Source: Rhexocercosporidium sp. MPI-PUGE-AT-0058
Taxonomy: Eukaryota > Ascomycota > Leotiomycetes > Helotiales
Assembly (NCBI GenBank): GCA_020746875.1
Contig: JAGTJL010000023.1
Span: 186,001-250,000, forward strand
DNA: 64,000 bases
Reading direction: 5' to 3'
Shown here: positions 48,290 to 59,777 of the stretch, one piece after another
Position numbering within the stretch: position 1 is the first letter of the stretch
Layout: each line of letters starts with the position of its first letter
Made by a program: the position numbers and the translations under genes
Notes under the pieces: generated by a model
Databases searched by the model: none
Told to the model about the DNA's origin: nothing
The model's input: the letters and a program-made list of their open reading frames with translations, nothing else

Positions 48290-49371
48290 ATGTCTCAACC
48301 AACTCTAGACCCCGTTGTGAGAGATTCCTCCACACCAATAATGCATCTTCTTGTATCAGAAATGTTTCGACAATTGAGACAGCTCCACGAGTTTCTTGCC
48401 TCCATAGGGGATGCTCCGGACAAGGTCATCGAACTTAAGACCATTATTGGAATGCTGCTGGAGTCCTTTGTAAGAATTGAAGAGCCTGAGATGGCACTCA
48501 CGTGTAAGATTTCTGAGAATTTTCGCGTTCAGTGCTTGAGCTTACTCTTGGGCAGTTAAATTCCGGGCATTGGCAAAGGATATGGTACCTTTCTCCCAAA
48601 CGATTTCAAGGATTACCAACCAGCAACACACGCATAGCCAAAGTAGATTAGTAGAGTGGAATGAAATCAAGGATGAACTGGAAGACAATTTTCTGGGAAA
48701 TTTTAGAAAGTGGGCAGTGGATGCTTGGGCATCAATTGCACCAGATGAGCCGCCAGTCCCTCGAAATGCTGCTTTTCAAACTTTCCCCAAGCCAGGTGCT
48801 TCCATTGGACGACAAGGGCCAATGAACGATATTGTGTCTCTCGGTGGATATATCGACATCGATGGTTGTTGCTATGGTCTAATCGTTGGCCATATTCTGT
48901 GGGACTTGCAATCGTCGGAATCCGTCTTGATCACTCACTGCCCTTGGCCACCAAATGCTAAGCGGACTAGTAATTTACCCCTTGAAGTTGGGGAATCAAA
49001 TTGCGTCTTGTTTGGGGCATTAGTGGCGAGGTCTGACCACTCTTCTGGTCAGAGTCACAAAGACAAAGGGGGGTGATGGATTGGGCTGTCTTCAAGATTG
49101 ACCAATGGTCTTTCGACTTACATCAGAACATACCATTCTCTTCACTTCCTGGATAGTAGACAGCGAAACTAGAGAGTGGTACGGTATGGTGTGTGGAAGA
49201 CAGAGCGTGGATAGCGGTTCGGAAAGGGCGGTATTTACTCCCGCAGTTGACATCCTTGACGAGATCTTAAATAAGGAGATTAAAGTTGGGTTACCTACCG
49301 AGAATGGCGCGGATCCTCCGAAAACGTCGTCCGACCCCCACAGAGCTAGAGAAGCAAGAGAATCTTGCTGA
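48290..49371 (+). pseudogene. Decayed fungal trypsin-like peptidase-domain protein
   Basis: Two exons (48290-48503, 48556-49076; 52-bp intron) give 244 residues before a stop. An alpha-helical N-terminus (MFRQLRQLHEFLASIGDAPD, WNEIKDELEDNFLGNFRKWA) leads to GGYIDIDGCCYGLIVGHILW, resembling the catalytic-His strand of PA-clan proteases found in fungal multidomain proteins. The expected catalytic-Asp strand then appears in a different frame at 49076 (MDWAVFKIDQ). The strand following the catalytic Ser appears in a third frame (SWIVDSETREWYGMV, FTPAVDILDEILNKE, to 49371). The Ser motif itself (GDSG type) is no longer readable: TCA is kept but the surrounding bases are shifted. Two frameshifts therefore inactivate it. 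The protease assignment is inference from order and spacing of weak motifs. Confidence 0.55.
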
Positions 49372-49376
49372 ATCAA

Positions 49377-50331
49377 ACCTGGCTACAGCACCGTGGCACG
49401 GCAGGAATATCAGCCCACGAAGTACGTCGAGGCTTCTTTAAATAAAGTAACCTATTCGATAAAACGTTTACGTTAAGGTATAAAAAAAACCCCCTTTTCG
49501 GCCGTAATATCGTTGCCTACTTGACTTAGCCTAAAGTCACGTCTAATTAAAGAGTAATTTAGTGTTAAGTCCAACCGACCTTAAAGTAAAAAGTCATATA
49601 CTTTAATCAACTAGTATCTTAAGTTATCAATTTTTGTAGTATTTAAAGCGATGGCATTACAAATATTAGCTTTATAACGAGTTATTATATTTTAAAGTAA
49701 TAAAAGCTGCACTTTCGAACTTAAAATCATGAATAACCCCCCGGGCAAAACCCCATATCAAGTAAAGGCTTCTAGTATGCCGTACAACGCTAAAGGTCAA
49801 ATCATTTAATCATGAACCAAAGTAACATTCATTTAGGTGGAGGAATAGTAGTACTATACCCCGCACTGCCAGGATGGTTGGTCGGTCAGGCAGTCATACG
49901 TAGTAGTAGCTGTAGCTCACTGACATTGTCGGACTTACCTAGGGCCGGCCCGACGGGCAATTACCCATCCCTTGTCAGTGCCCTGCTTGGTGGTGAGGTT
50001 GTCCGACGTCCTGCAAACCTAGAAGTTGTCTTCGCATTCATCAATACCTACTGTAGAACGCGGCAACGAATTTCTTGAAAAGCTACAGAGGAAGACATTC
50101 TCCAGGACATCTGGCCCGAGTGTTGTCCTCTGTCGTAAAAGAGTCAAAGCCACCTCAACAATTACACCGCAAGCTACAAAGTCAAGCCGCAAACCACCTT
50201 CCTATCTCGACATAGGTACTTGGCCGCACCTCGAGTCACCAGCAAATCCCAAGCTCTACGCAGTATTGCAACATTTCAGCCACCAAGATCCGGATCAGTC
50301 TCAGCATCGCTTTGCTTAATCCGCAGTCTCG
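49377..50331. other. AT-rich relic patch (49.43-49.80 kb) and spacer
   Basis: 49430-49800 is markedly AT-rich with many TA-ending words and no open frame of note, similar in texture to the tract after 59 kb. It is probably a remnant of a RIP-mutated repeat. The rest is ordinary spacer and the promoter of the next gene. Confidence 0.5.
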
Positions 50332-51639
50332 ATGGCATCGTCCATGGCCGCAATCGAGCCATTACTGGCTACCACGATGCGGGTATTGCGCGAAGTCACT
50401 ATAGCTGAAGATCTCATCGCTGCTTGGCCATCGCTCCGAGAGAAAGCCCTTTCTTCGCCGCTTGCAATAACCGACATAGAACGTCGTTTGCTCCTTGATC
50501 TTCCTGATAAAGATGTCGAGATATCTAATATCAATGCAGCAACAAATCTCTCGCGCGAACAGTTGATTGAGAAGGCTAGCTCACACTGTGAAGAGCTCAC
50601 GAGTGCAGAACTTGTGGTGTTGAAGAATAGATTCTGGACGCCAAAAACAAGCAAAGAATCGTCACGCCACGCTAAAGCAATGTGCGCGGCAAGTGCGGAG
50701 GAAGCTCTTAGAGAAATTATGGAAGTCGGCGCGAGTCTCTCCTCTGGCGAGGATACAGCTTTTCAAATCGGTGCTAGGGAATTTTGGAAACGACAACGTG
50801 CTACAAACAACGAGAAACGAAGCGCCGCTGCCGAAATTGCGTTGCTTAGTGCAAAGGATTGGATTCAGCACGTATATAGAGAAGGGAAGTCTGCTTGGGG
50901 ATTCGTTTGTCTTTATGATGCTGCTTCTCAACGTCTCGACCCAGCACGCCTTGACGACTTTAGGTCCGAGCTCGGTGGATTCTTCAGGGATGCGCTGAAT
51001 TATAACGGGTCTAAGGATATCATTGACACGAAGTGGCAACGGTTGTCTTTCAATGCACCAGAAACCGGATTTGCGCCGCCAGCAGACGAACATCCGATGA
51101 AAGATTTGAGCAATTACCAAGGAGGTACAGTCCTTCGCAAAGCTTTCCATGAAATCATGGCCGATCCACAAGAATACCAGAAACGCGAAGATGTCAGTAC
51201 TCCGTGTTGGGGGGAGACCGTAAGGCAAGATATAAATATTGCTGAATCTGGGTTCCTCACCAACACCTTCCTTGTCATCGATCCAGTTTGTATCGAACTA
51301 GTGCTATCGCGACGTCCTTGGTATGACGAACTTCGCGTGCTTGCGTTCGAAGCAGACTTCCCAGTAAAAGGGCGCGAATACGTCGAGGGGTATCAGGGTT
51401 TTACGTGGGTAAGACTAGATCAATTAGTCTACAACTTTTATGAGCTACGATTGTTGAGAGCCGAAGAAATTAAGATGGATCAAATTTGGAAGGTAGCACA
51501 GGAGAGTCGGAATCAAGCGTTTGTTAGTATGGACCCAGGAGAATCATTTTTTACATTATCGCGGCGGATGGGTGGCTTTACGCGCGACAGCGTTCTTGGG
51601 AAAGATTGGTACGCCGCCCGAGATGCCAAACAGGAGTGA
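50332..51639 (+). CDS. Hypothetical protein, 435 residues
   Basis: Single-exon frame of 435 codons with no interruption and ordinary codon use, which argues that it is real. I do not recognise a family. Visible features: a helical N-terminus (MASSMAAIEPLLATTMRVLR, LREKALSSPLAITDIERRLL); a possible second helical part (SSHCEELTSAELVVLKNRFW); a central segment with aromatic residues (SAWGFVCLYDAASQRLDPAR, LGGFFRDALNYNGSKDI); and a C-terminal part (CWGETVRQDINIAESGFLTN, FLVIDPVCIELVL, FTWVRLDQLVYNFYELRLL). No signal peptide or membrane helix is seen. It lies between decayed loci and converges with the SGNH-VCBS gene. Confidence 0.75.
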   Translation: MASSMAAIEPLLATTMRVLREVTIAEDLIAAWPSLREKALSSPLAITDIERRLLLDLPDKDVEISNINAATNLSREQLIEKASSHCEELTSAELVVLKNRFWTPKTSKESSRHAKAMCAASAEEALREIMEVGASLSSGEDTAFQIGAREFWKRQRATNNEKRSAAAEIALLSAKDWIQHVYREGKSAWGFVCLYDAASQRLDPARLDDFRSELGGFFRDALNYNGSKDIIDTKWQRLSFNAPETGFAPPADEHPMKDLSNYQGGTVLRKAFHEIMADPQEYQKREDVSTPCWGETVRQDINIAESGFLTNTFLVIDPVCIELVLSRRPWYDELRVLAFEADFPVKGREYVEGYQGFTWVRLDQLVYNFYELRLLRAEEIKMDQIWKVAQESRNQAFVSMDPGESFFTLSRRMGGFTRDSVLGKDWYAARDAKQE

Positions 51640-51937
51640 GGTGGTTTTCCGATGCCGTTATAAACAGGCTTTTAATACACTGTTCTCTCACAATTCAGCA
51701 GTCCTTGATTAGACTTCGCTGTGAAGGCCAGTTCAAAACGGGGGGAGACAGGAAGCACTTATTACCACGCACAAGATAGAACCGGACCTGGTACTTGAAA
51801 CTGACTAATACAGTATTCGCATCCAACGGAGATAAACAGCCGTGGTTATCATCCTCTCATGCCCATTAGGCTCCGTCCAACGACTACTTTACTTTTGATT
51901 CATCCGTCAGGAATGATTGCATAGGATTCCTCCTCTC

Positions 51938-54900
51938 TCACGTCAGGTTCCGCTTTTCGAATCTAATCTCCGCATATAGATCTGCCATGAGATGAATTCT
52001 TTCCATCGCCTCAATTGCAACCCTTTGTCTGTGGGGCGAGGGGTTGGCATCCAATACGTCCTGCCACGGTGACAACAATTCAGTAATCCGCCTCGAGAAG
52101 TATATTCTATGCCGATTCTCCATCCTCGTGGCCCAGAAATTGATGAAAGAAACCCACAGTCCTTCTACATTTGAGTTCTCCTGAGGGATTGCGACATCCA
52201 GGTTGTACAAAGTGTCGAACAAACGCATGTCCGCACGCAAGTCTGTGTGGATACCACCCATCAGAGACTGAATAGTATCGTCGTTGAGATAATTGAAAAC
52301 TGCAACGCTCTACATACATACCCACATCAATTAGTCTCATCTAAAGGCTAGATTCTTGGGATGCGGGGGATATACTGTACGCAAGAGTCCTAGAGCGTCC
52401 TCGGTGTTCTGCATAGTCGGATTGGCCGCCAAGGGGTGGAAGACCTCATCGCTGGTGACATCTCCGTAGTTCCCCCAAACTCGAGATTTGACATTGTTCA
52501 CATCCTCTTCTAGATTGGTCATGGAAGCGGTATTCTCCCTTGAGCCCAGAGCTTGAGCAATGTCATAGAATAGACTCTGGTAGGCAGGCAGGTTGTGTCC
52601 ATCTTGGTTCCGAGCCCAATTATAGTAAGGTTCCGCCATGCGGGTTTGAATGACACTGAAAGGAATAGGTCGCAAATTGTTCGGCGCGCGGGTCATCCCA
52701 TGGCCATCTTCAAGATCTAGCTCTGGATTTTGAACAAATGTGAAGAACTCCGGAATAGTAACCCGCTCAATGATATGCTCTGCATTTACCGTGATCGAGT
52801 TCGGGCCCGTGATGGGCGCGTCGGTTCTGATACGTGAATCGGTGCAATCACGTCGATCCAAAAGGCCGTAAGTGTTGCTGTTGCCACCTTCGTTGATCAA
52901 TGTTTGTCCATTGTTTTCATTCTCGTACTCAGCGCTCAAAAACACGAGCGGTTCACCAAGCGGATTGTTGATATCTAATATGTCGTAGGGATTATCCTGT
53001 CCAACCCGTTTGCCTAAACTGCGAGACAAAATCCTGGACTTGCCATCTGGGTCATCGTTCAGAGAGGGATCGATCCATGTCAAATTTTTCCCGCACACGA
53101 AGACAGGCACCCCAATGTGTCCTTCCGGCCTTGACCCTTTTTCTTCACAGTCACCGATAGTGCCCTTGGGCACGCCTGGATCTTCTGGGTCTTGGGAGAA
53201 CTTCACAACATTTGCAGTACCAGGACCGCCCCCACGAAGAGCTGCCAGACACCAGGCTGCGATGCCTGTCAAAGCGACAGACTTTTCAAAATCTTCTCCT
53301 ATTGACGTAGCAAGACCAATTGTAGAGCCGCCGGATACAGAGGCGTACAAATCAAAGTTTGCATCATAAGATTGGGACTCGTCATCTCTGCTGTACAGGT
53401 CCGTGCCAAAATACGCGACTGTCGAAGTGACTTTTCCAGCATTATTCAGACTATACTGTCGTCCAGCCAGATGTGAATCGTCATGTTTCATCCCTTGGTA
53501 AGCCCGATGGATCGTAAAACCTTTAGTGTGCAGGAAGTGCAGTTCGTGGTGGACGCCGTGGTATGAGCCATTTCCCATTGGAGTCCAAACGTCTGGCGGC
53601 GTGCCGGATTGTAGCATACATTTTGACGAACAGTTCCCTACGGGCTGCCAATCCGAGTGTATCAGAAGAGTGTGATTCGATAGTTCAAGATCGCGTGTGG
53701 GTGTGGTTGATTTTGGGCCGCCTTGGAGATATAAGGAGTAAGTGAGCCATGCAACAGAGATGGCGACGCAGCCGAGTGTATTTCCATCAGTGCCAGTAGC
53801 TGAGATTGAACCACAAACACTATCTTCCCAGCCTATTGGATCGCCGATTGGAATCAGAGTGAATGTGATATCTGACGTTGCAGGTGTATCGAAAAGAAAT
53901 TCTTGACCTTTGCCAAATTCCCCTGGTGGTTGAAAAGGGATGAGAAATGTCTCAGGATCAAGCGATATGCCGATGTTGGGGTCAATGTCATATTCACAGC
54001 TACCATCGCCATTGTCGTCGATACAACCGTTGTTGGAGTCAATGTAAGGTGGAAGTCCTGGGTCGCCCATGTTTGGATCATCTCCACCGGTGCCCTGTCC
54101 GGTAGCACATTTGTTGTAGGCTACAGAAGCCTCGTTCGTTCGTGGTATTATATTGACGAGATCCGCTCTATGCTGGCCACCTAGAGCACCGAAAAGTGTG
54201 TTTGCACCTCGACTACGGCCAGCGTAAACCACTGCACGAGTGTCCCAGAAGAATTGGCTTCCACCAGAGGGAATCTCTCCTCCGTTAATCTGAACGCTGG
54301 TATCCCCATTGTACTTGTTGATCCACAAAAGATCTGCCCTACCATCGCCTAGACAAGTCAGTAAACGCTACTACCCGACAAAATGGTGCTGAAAACGCAC
54401 CATTGACATCATGGAATCGAATGTTCTGACGGTCGTAATTTGTTGTTGATTTGATCTGCCCCACAGATACAAAGCTGACTTGCCCAGAGGCGGACATCCC
54501 CCGATTCAGGTACCCAGTAACATGACCATTTGGTTCGATACACAAATAGTCGGCTCTACCATCGCCTGTTAAATCAGCAAATCGTACCCCGAGATCGTAT
54601 TCAATGACACCATATCCCTCAGTGCAGCGGACACCACCAGAGATTATTCCTTTATCAGTAAATCCAAATTTCTGAGTCGACGGGTTCCAGTTGTTGAGCC
54701 ACATCCGTACGGATCCAGTAGCTTTGTCAACCGACAGTAACTTGATCACATTAGCAAACGCTTGTTTAAGAGTAGTGTTACTCACGTCGCACTTTCCATC
54801 TCCATTTAGATCTGCCACATGGATAGTTTTCCGACTCAAACCAAGTATGATCACTGAACCATAGTTGGTCCAGTACGGGGGGTTCTGAGTATTGATATAA

Positions 54901-56893
54901 ATATCGATGAGTCCATTTGGGCCAACCCAAACATAATCATCTGTACCATCACCATCCATATCGCAGTAAGTCGTTCCGTCTCCTTTCAACATTGTCCCTC
55001 CAGAGCCTGTATTCTTGACGATCTGCAAACTTATGGACGAAGATGAAGCACTAACAGCATCCTTTTTGATCCAGATGTACTGTATCAATTTGCCAGTCGG
55101 GGCTACAGTGCTTGTATGATGCTGTTGTGCTTACGTCGCGTCTTCCACTGCCAAACATTCTTCCAAATTTGATAGTTGAATCGGCGTTGTTGACTCCCAA
55201 AGACCCGAGTCCGGTATGGGTTGTCTTAGCGTCCTGCCAATCTGGGATCATGCCATAGTCGTCTCCGCGGTTGTTGATAAAGGTGTCGACGCGACCCGTG
55301 TCGTCCATAACAAGCCAATCTGCTTTGTAGTCTCCATTTAGATCGGTCAGTAAGACAGTTGCATTATTACCACGTCCGAGGCCTCCCCATACTTGCACCC
55401 AGTCTTCTGCGCCGGCGCTGGTAAACCCCTGCCAATAGCCACCAAATGCAGCAGTGGGCAAATCACCCTGCCCGCCATTTCGTAGACAGAATATTTGCCC
55501 ATCCTCATCGCGAAAGCACATATCGGCACGTCCATCTCCATCGATATCAGCCATATGGAATCGGATAAATACATGGGTGCCGGTCCAGAAGGCAGGTGCC
55601 TTTCCAATCTAGAAACTTTAGTGAAATCTTGTCAATGTTTAAGAGAGAACGTACAACGCCCATCTTCTCAAATACGGGCGGGTTACCCCCACGGTTCAGA
55701 GATGCCAAAACAGAACCGGTGTTTAGAATACAGACATAATCCTCCAGTCCATTATTATTCAGGTCAGCAAATCGAGAAGCGTGAGGGGGACACTCGCTGC
55801 CATATCCCAGATCGAGCGATTGGGCAGTGCCGAAATTCATGTCAGCATTGCCAAGCCAGAATTGCCATGAGTAGGAGCCGTCGGTGTTTATTGAGGCATG
55901 GACAATCTCGTCAACTTCACTTCCCCTGGCGGCGCCAAAGTTGACAAGTTGAGCGAAGAAGAAGTTCTTGCCATAATCCGTGTCCGTTTTTGCCACGCCG
56001 AATGGAGCCTTCCATACGACGCCTTGATCTTGAGAGGTATGCGTGTAAGGCCCATCGTCTGTACCACTGCCTCTCTGGATCTTCACCGGAGCTTGAGCGC
56101 TTCCCCAGACCTTAGGACATGTGTACATAGTCGCCGATGTCAAGTTGTCTGCAATGCCATTGTCTTGTGGAGCTGTCAACCAACCGTTCTTCTCAACCTT
56201 CTGGAAGGCGGTCTACCAGACTGACGCCATCTTTTTGTACCCAGCGCCATCAGGGTGAGTTTCGTCTCTCAAATCGCTCTGGGTGATGAATCCGTCATCC
56301 ATGTCGGCCAGCATCAGCTTCTGGTTTCGAAGCATATAATTGGTCAAGTAACTGTCCACGTTTGGTGACTATGATGAGAGGAAAGCTCGTCTGGTGGCTG
56401 CAAACATACCTGGTAGTTAAGGTCCGCCCAGTTTGATACCCCGTTATTTTGGCCGGCATTGTTGGCACCAATATTTATAACAATTAGATTTGGTTTGTTC
56501 TTGATGGTTTGGGCCAGGCCGCCTTCGTTGATGATTTGCTGGATAGTGAAACCGATATGTCCTTCGTTATCACTGTCCTTCATGGTTCCGGTCTTCAGGC
56601 TACCTACCATATTGACAGGCCATCCTGAAAAACGAAGCTGGTCTCGGAAAGGTTTCCTAAAACCATTGTCATCAGTAGAGAGATACCCATTGACAATTGA
56701 AGCTCCAAGCGGTGTAATCCTAAGGTAAAAAGGTTTGGTATCTCTAGTCTGTAGATGTTGAAAGACGAAAGATGGATCGACATAGGGAGCGAGCGGTAGC
56801 ACTGTGAGCTGTATAGTGATAGGGTGATGCTGTCGATAGACTGGCCGTGAAAGCAAGGGCAGCGGTGCCGATGTGCAAGAGCGTGCTGAACAT
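51938..56893 (-). pseudogene. Giant secreted SGNH-hydrolase / VCBS-repeat protein interrupted by a stop
   Basis: Exons 56410-56893, 55655-56368, 55135-55608, 54786-55079, 54401-54740, 52376-54348 and 51938-52309 give about 1550 codons. A signal peptide (MFSTLLHIGTAALAFTASLS) precedes an SGNH esterase fold: LRITPLGASIVNGYLS (nucleophile block), LIVINIGANNAGQNN, and DETHPDGAGYKKM with the Asp-x-x-His pair. Then come VCBS/FG-GAP propeller repeats with Ca-binding loops: ADLNNNGLEDYVC, ADIDGDGRADMCF, TDLNGDYKADWLV, CDMDGDGTDDYVW, ADLTGDGRADYLC, VNGDGRADLLWI. A ~650-residue C-terminal region is unrecognised. TAG at 56213-56215 follows SVW, where relatives have Tyr. In addition the signal-peptide frame and the SGNH frame differ by one base near 56.80 kb; only an atypical 40-nt GTCTAT...ACAG intron would reconcile them. 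Downstream of the stop the frame is open through every splice junction, so decay is recent or the stop is strain-specific. Confidence 0.72.
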
Positions 56894-58210
56894 AGTAAAG
56901 TAGAGTGAGGCAAAATCCCTCAAATCTCAAATAATTTGGCGGCTCTTCAAGTCATTCAGGCGGCGGCGGTACCTTTTATTTATATTATCGCAAGAAAAAT
57001 TTCACTTTCACATTTCAAGCACTTGAATAATCAAGAGGGTCTACAAAGTTTCCATATGCAGCTGCTCTCTAAGTCACATAGTGCACCAACAAGTGTGCAG
57101 AGTTCTGGGCCTTGACTGGAGTTTTGACATTTGAAATTTGCCTTCGGTGACAGCAATTGGGATATATTCCGTAGATTTTATGTTAGTTTTTCCGTATGCA
57201 ATGCACTCCATATCAGGCAGAGCATGATGCATTGTTCAATATTGATTTGAGGTAGGAAAGTGGGTACTGTTGGTTCAAGTGAGCCAGAACAGGACTTAAG
57301 TCAACTGCAGTTACTGATTATGGTGCATCGGCGAATGTAGAAGAGGAAGGCATTGTGAAATGTTCATGTAGAGCTGCATGTTAAAGCCCTTCGTGCATGG
57401 CCCTCTTTAACGGTAAGATGGCGACCAGACAATCGAAAACTAGATCTGTGAAAGTGTTGACTACTGTCAACATGAGCGAGATCGAGTAGCATTAAAGGGA
57501 TTCAGTGGTGAACTGTGCAGTCTTTTTCACGTCCAACCAAACCTGTCATATCTGATCTTGTCACGCAATGTCTTGCAATGTCTTGCAACGTATTTGCCAA
57601 ATATTTATGCCACTCATGCTCTGTAGAGGGGCAAAACAATGGCACGGTGGTGTGATTCATTCTCGTACAAAAGTTCAAGTCTTGAAAATTACGAGCTTTG
57701 CCCTGCAAGTACTGTACCTTCCTTGTACCTTGAAGCTTATTGATGGTGGCCCATCCCCCACTCAAGCCAAGATCTACCTGGCACCATGGCAGGTGTTTAA
57801 TCCCTCGAAAGATAAGCACCCAACAGACCTCATGGAAGTAGCCTGTGGAGAAATCTTGGCAAACAGTCTTTGGGAATGTGGTTCTGTGGATGGAATATCT
57901 CACAAGGTATGCCGGTCTCGCATAACAGCAGAACAGGCACCTTCCGCAATTTTAGTCGGCAATACCTGCCCATGCAGTGGTTGGAGGACTTTGCTCACGG
58001 CAAAAGATGGGCTGATCATTTTCACCACTTGGTAAGGAAGCCTGGTCTAGAACCTTTCCCGCAGATATTTTGTGAGGACGGTGAGGCAGACCAGAGTGCC
58101 TGCAGGAACTGCTCGTGAGGGGCTTCATCTACATGTGCTTGACTAGCGTCTCTTGTGATTTTCAAGTATAAAGTTATTGCGCTAATTTAGCGGCTTAGCC
58201 CCCCCCCCCC
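56894..58210. other. Intergenic, no gene recognised
   Basis: About 1.3 kb upstream of the SGNH-VCBS gene. A 155-codon frame at 57568-58035 has no family resemblance and overlaps a comparable frame on the other strand, so I do not call it. Confidence 0.5.
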
Positions 58211-58457
58211 CTGTACGGGGCGATATTAAGTGGCCGATTCTAGCGACACGCCCAAGTGTACTAAATCCAGGAGTTGCAGAGTAACCTCTTATAGAATCTA
58301 ATATAGAAATGCTGAAGAGACTTCTTAAGTAATATAAAGTAATTTGTAAAGACGAATACTCAAATTAATAATGTGATGTTGTGTAATTAAAGAGATAAAC
58401 CGTTAACTTTGGTGTTCTGGTGTGCCTCGATCGGCCATTTAATATCGCCCCGTACAG
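58211..58457. mobile_element. Small non-autonomous inverted-repeat element (MITE-like) in a C-tract
   Basis: A 247-bp segment bounded by 28-bp inverted repeats (CTGTACGGGGCGATATTAA then G or A, then TGGCCGAT) that differ at one base. The interior is AT-rich and non-coding. Runs of C lie directly outside both ends in the same orientation (58198-58210 and 58458-58465), so it appears to have inserted within a poly-C tract or duplicated part of it. Confidence 0.8.
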
Positions 58458-58958
58458 CCCCCCCCTTCTTTTTCATCTCCTCTCCTTCATTTACTATTAA
58501 ATTCATAACTCAACGAAATAACGTTAGGATGACTACAAAATTATATTCTTTTAAAGCCTTGATTATGTTTCAAGTTACTGTAGCGGGAGCTTATAAACCC
58601 TCTTTTTGTAACATGTGATAAATGATTTTTATATATAAACTTACCTTATAAGCTTAATTCAAATTAATAGTATATAAAAGGAAGTATATTAATTTAATAA
58701 TTTTAGTAACAAATTATTATCACGAATAGCTCCTGGAAGCCGCGGGGCTCTTAGGAGAAGAGCTCCGGTGAGTTACTAGTAGCTTAATCCTGGGAGCTAA
58801 GTGAATCCGGGGAGAGAAGCTCTGAAGAGCTAATAGTCGCCCGGAAATATTATCACTTAATACTGTAACGTGGCTGAGAGTAGAGCTCACACCAGTACGC
58901 CATCGGAGCCAAAAGATTACAGTATTCGGCCTTAAGGCAGAATACGCTCTCCTTGGTA
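58458..58958. other. Intergenic at the onset of the AT-rich tract
   Basis: About 500 bp. It includes 58.73-58.96 kb, a GC-normal patch with many short AGCTC/GAGCT inverted words of unknown origin. No coding frame or RNA gene could be supported. Confidence 0.4.
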
Positions 58959-59116
58959 CGTAAGGGGGTTGACAGTGGGTCTCGCCATCCCCCATGTATT
59001 GTCTTTAACATATAAGGAAATTCGTGGTGAAAATCCTCGAACTCTAGATTTTCGATTGGAAGAACAACCGCACTGCCTTACAAGGGGTGGCGAGACCCAC
59101 TGTCAACCCCCTTTCG
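58959..59116. mobile_element. 158-bp MITE with TA target duplication
   Basis: Inverted ends of about 33 bp, beginning CG(T/A)AAGGGGGTTGACAG and continuing GTGGGTCTCGCCA, face each other across ~90 bp of non-coding sequence. TA lies immediately outside both ends (58957-58958 and 59117-59118). This fits a non-autonomous Tc1/mariner or pogo derivative. Confidence 0.85.
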
Positions 59117-59633
59117 TACATATACTGTGGAGCTGTTTCAACAACCGACCGACCTTCAAGCCCGTAAGTTAAATATTATATATTCTTATACTTTAAATTA
59201 ATTCTTTTAAATTATTAAAATACTTTCTTAAGTAATTATGGCAAAAAATAATAATAATCCCGTCGAGAACAAAATTCGATTTATAATAGCTTTCCTTATT
59301 AGAGCCGCCGTAAAATTGAATATTAATATTACCTCGATTCCTTAACTTGTTTTTAAAAAGACTTTGTAGAATACGGCAGTCGAAACTATTTAAAGTAATA
59401 TACTTCTTATCGTCTTAAATAAGCTATTATCTTATATAAATAAGCTTATTATAATTAAAAGAAGTATAACTTAAAAGATCTTGAGTTTAACTTCTTCTTA
59501 TTATTACATACTAATCCAGTTATATTAGTCGCTTTTATTGACGAGTTTACTAAAACTACCACTATCTCGGCCACTTCCGTTAATACGTTTACAAAAACTA
59601 CTACTACTTTAGCTCACTCCTTTAAAAACACTA
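59117..59633. other. AT-rich, RIP-like relic sequence
   Basis: About 500 bp of extremely AT-rich DNA with no frame. 59.53-59.63 kb holds imperfect copies of a ~45-bp unit (GTTTACTAAAACTACCACTA-like). It is the left flank of the inserted pogo-like element. Confidence 0.5.
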
Positions 59634-59718
59634 ATAGTCAGTGCGCTGCCTGTAATTCTGCGAGCTCTCGCTTACAGTCAGGGAATTCAAGTGTCACAGG
59701 AAAGCAAGTGTCACAGCC
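59634..59718 (+). repeat. Left terminal inverted repeat of the preserved transposon
   Basis: Identical, as far as I can align by eye, to the reverse complement of 61996-62080. Contains AAGTGTCACAG twice. Confidence 0.9.
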
Positions 59719-59777
59719 GACATTGCCCCGCACCACCTAATTTGTATGGTAATCAGGAATCTAGACCGTGAATTATA

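Noticed and set aside
57568..58035. 155-codon plus-strand frame
   Set aside because: No family resemblance, overlapping comparable frame on the other strand, Cys/Gln-poor random-looking composition; likely chance.
58730..58958. Possible SINE or structured RNA with AGCTC/GAGCT inverted words
   Set aside because: No polymerase III boxes, defined ends or target duplication could be identified.
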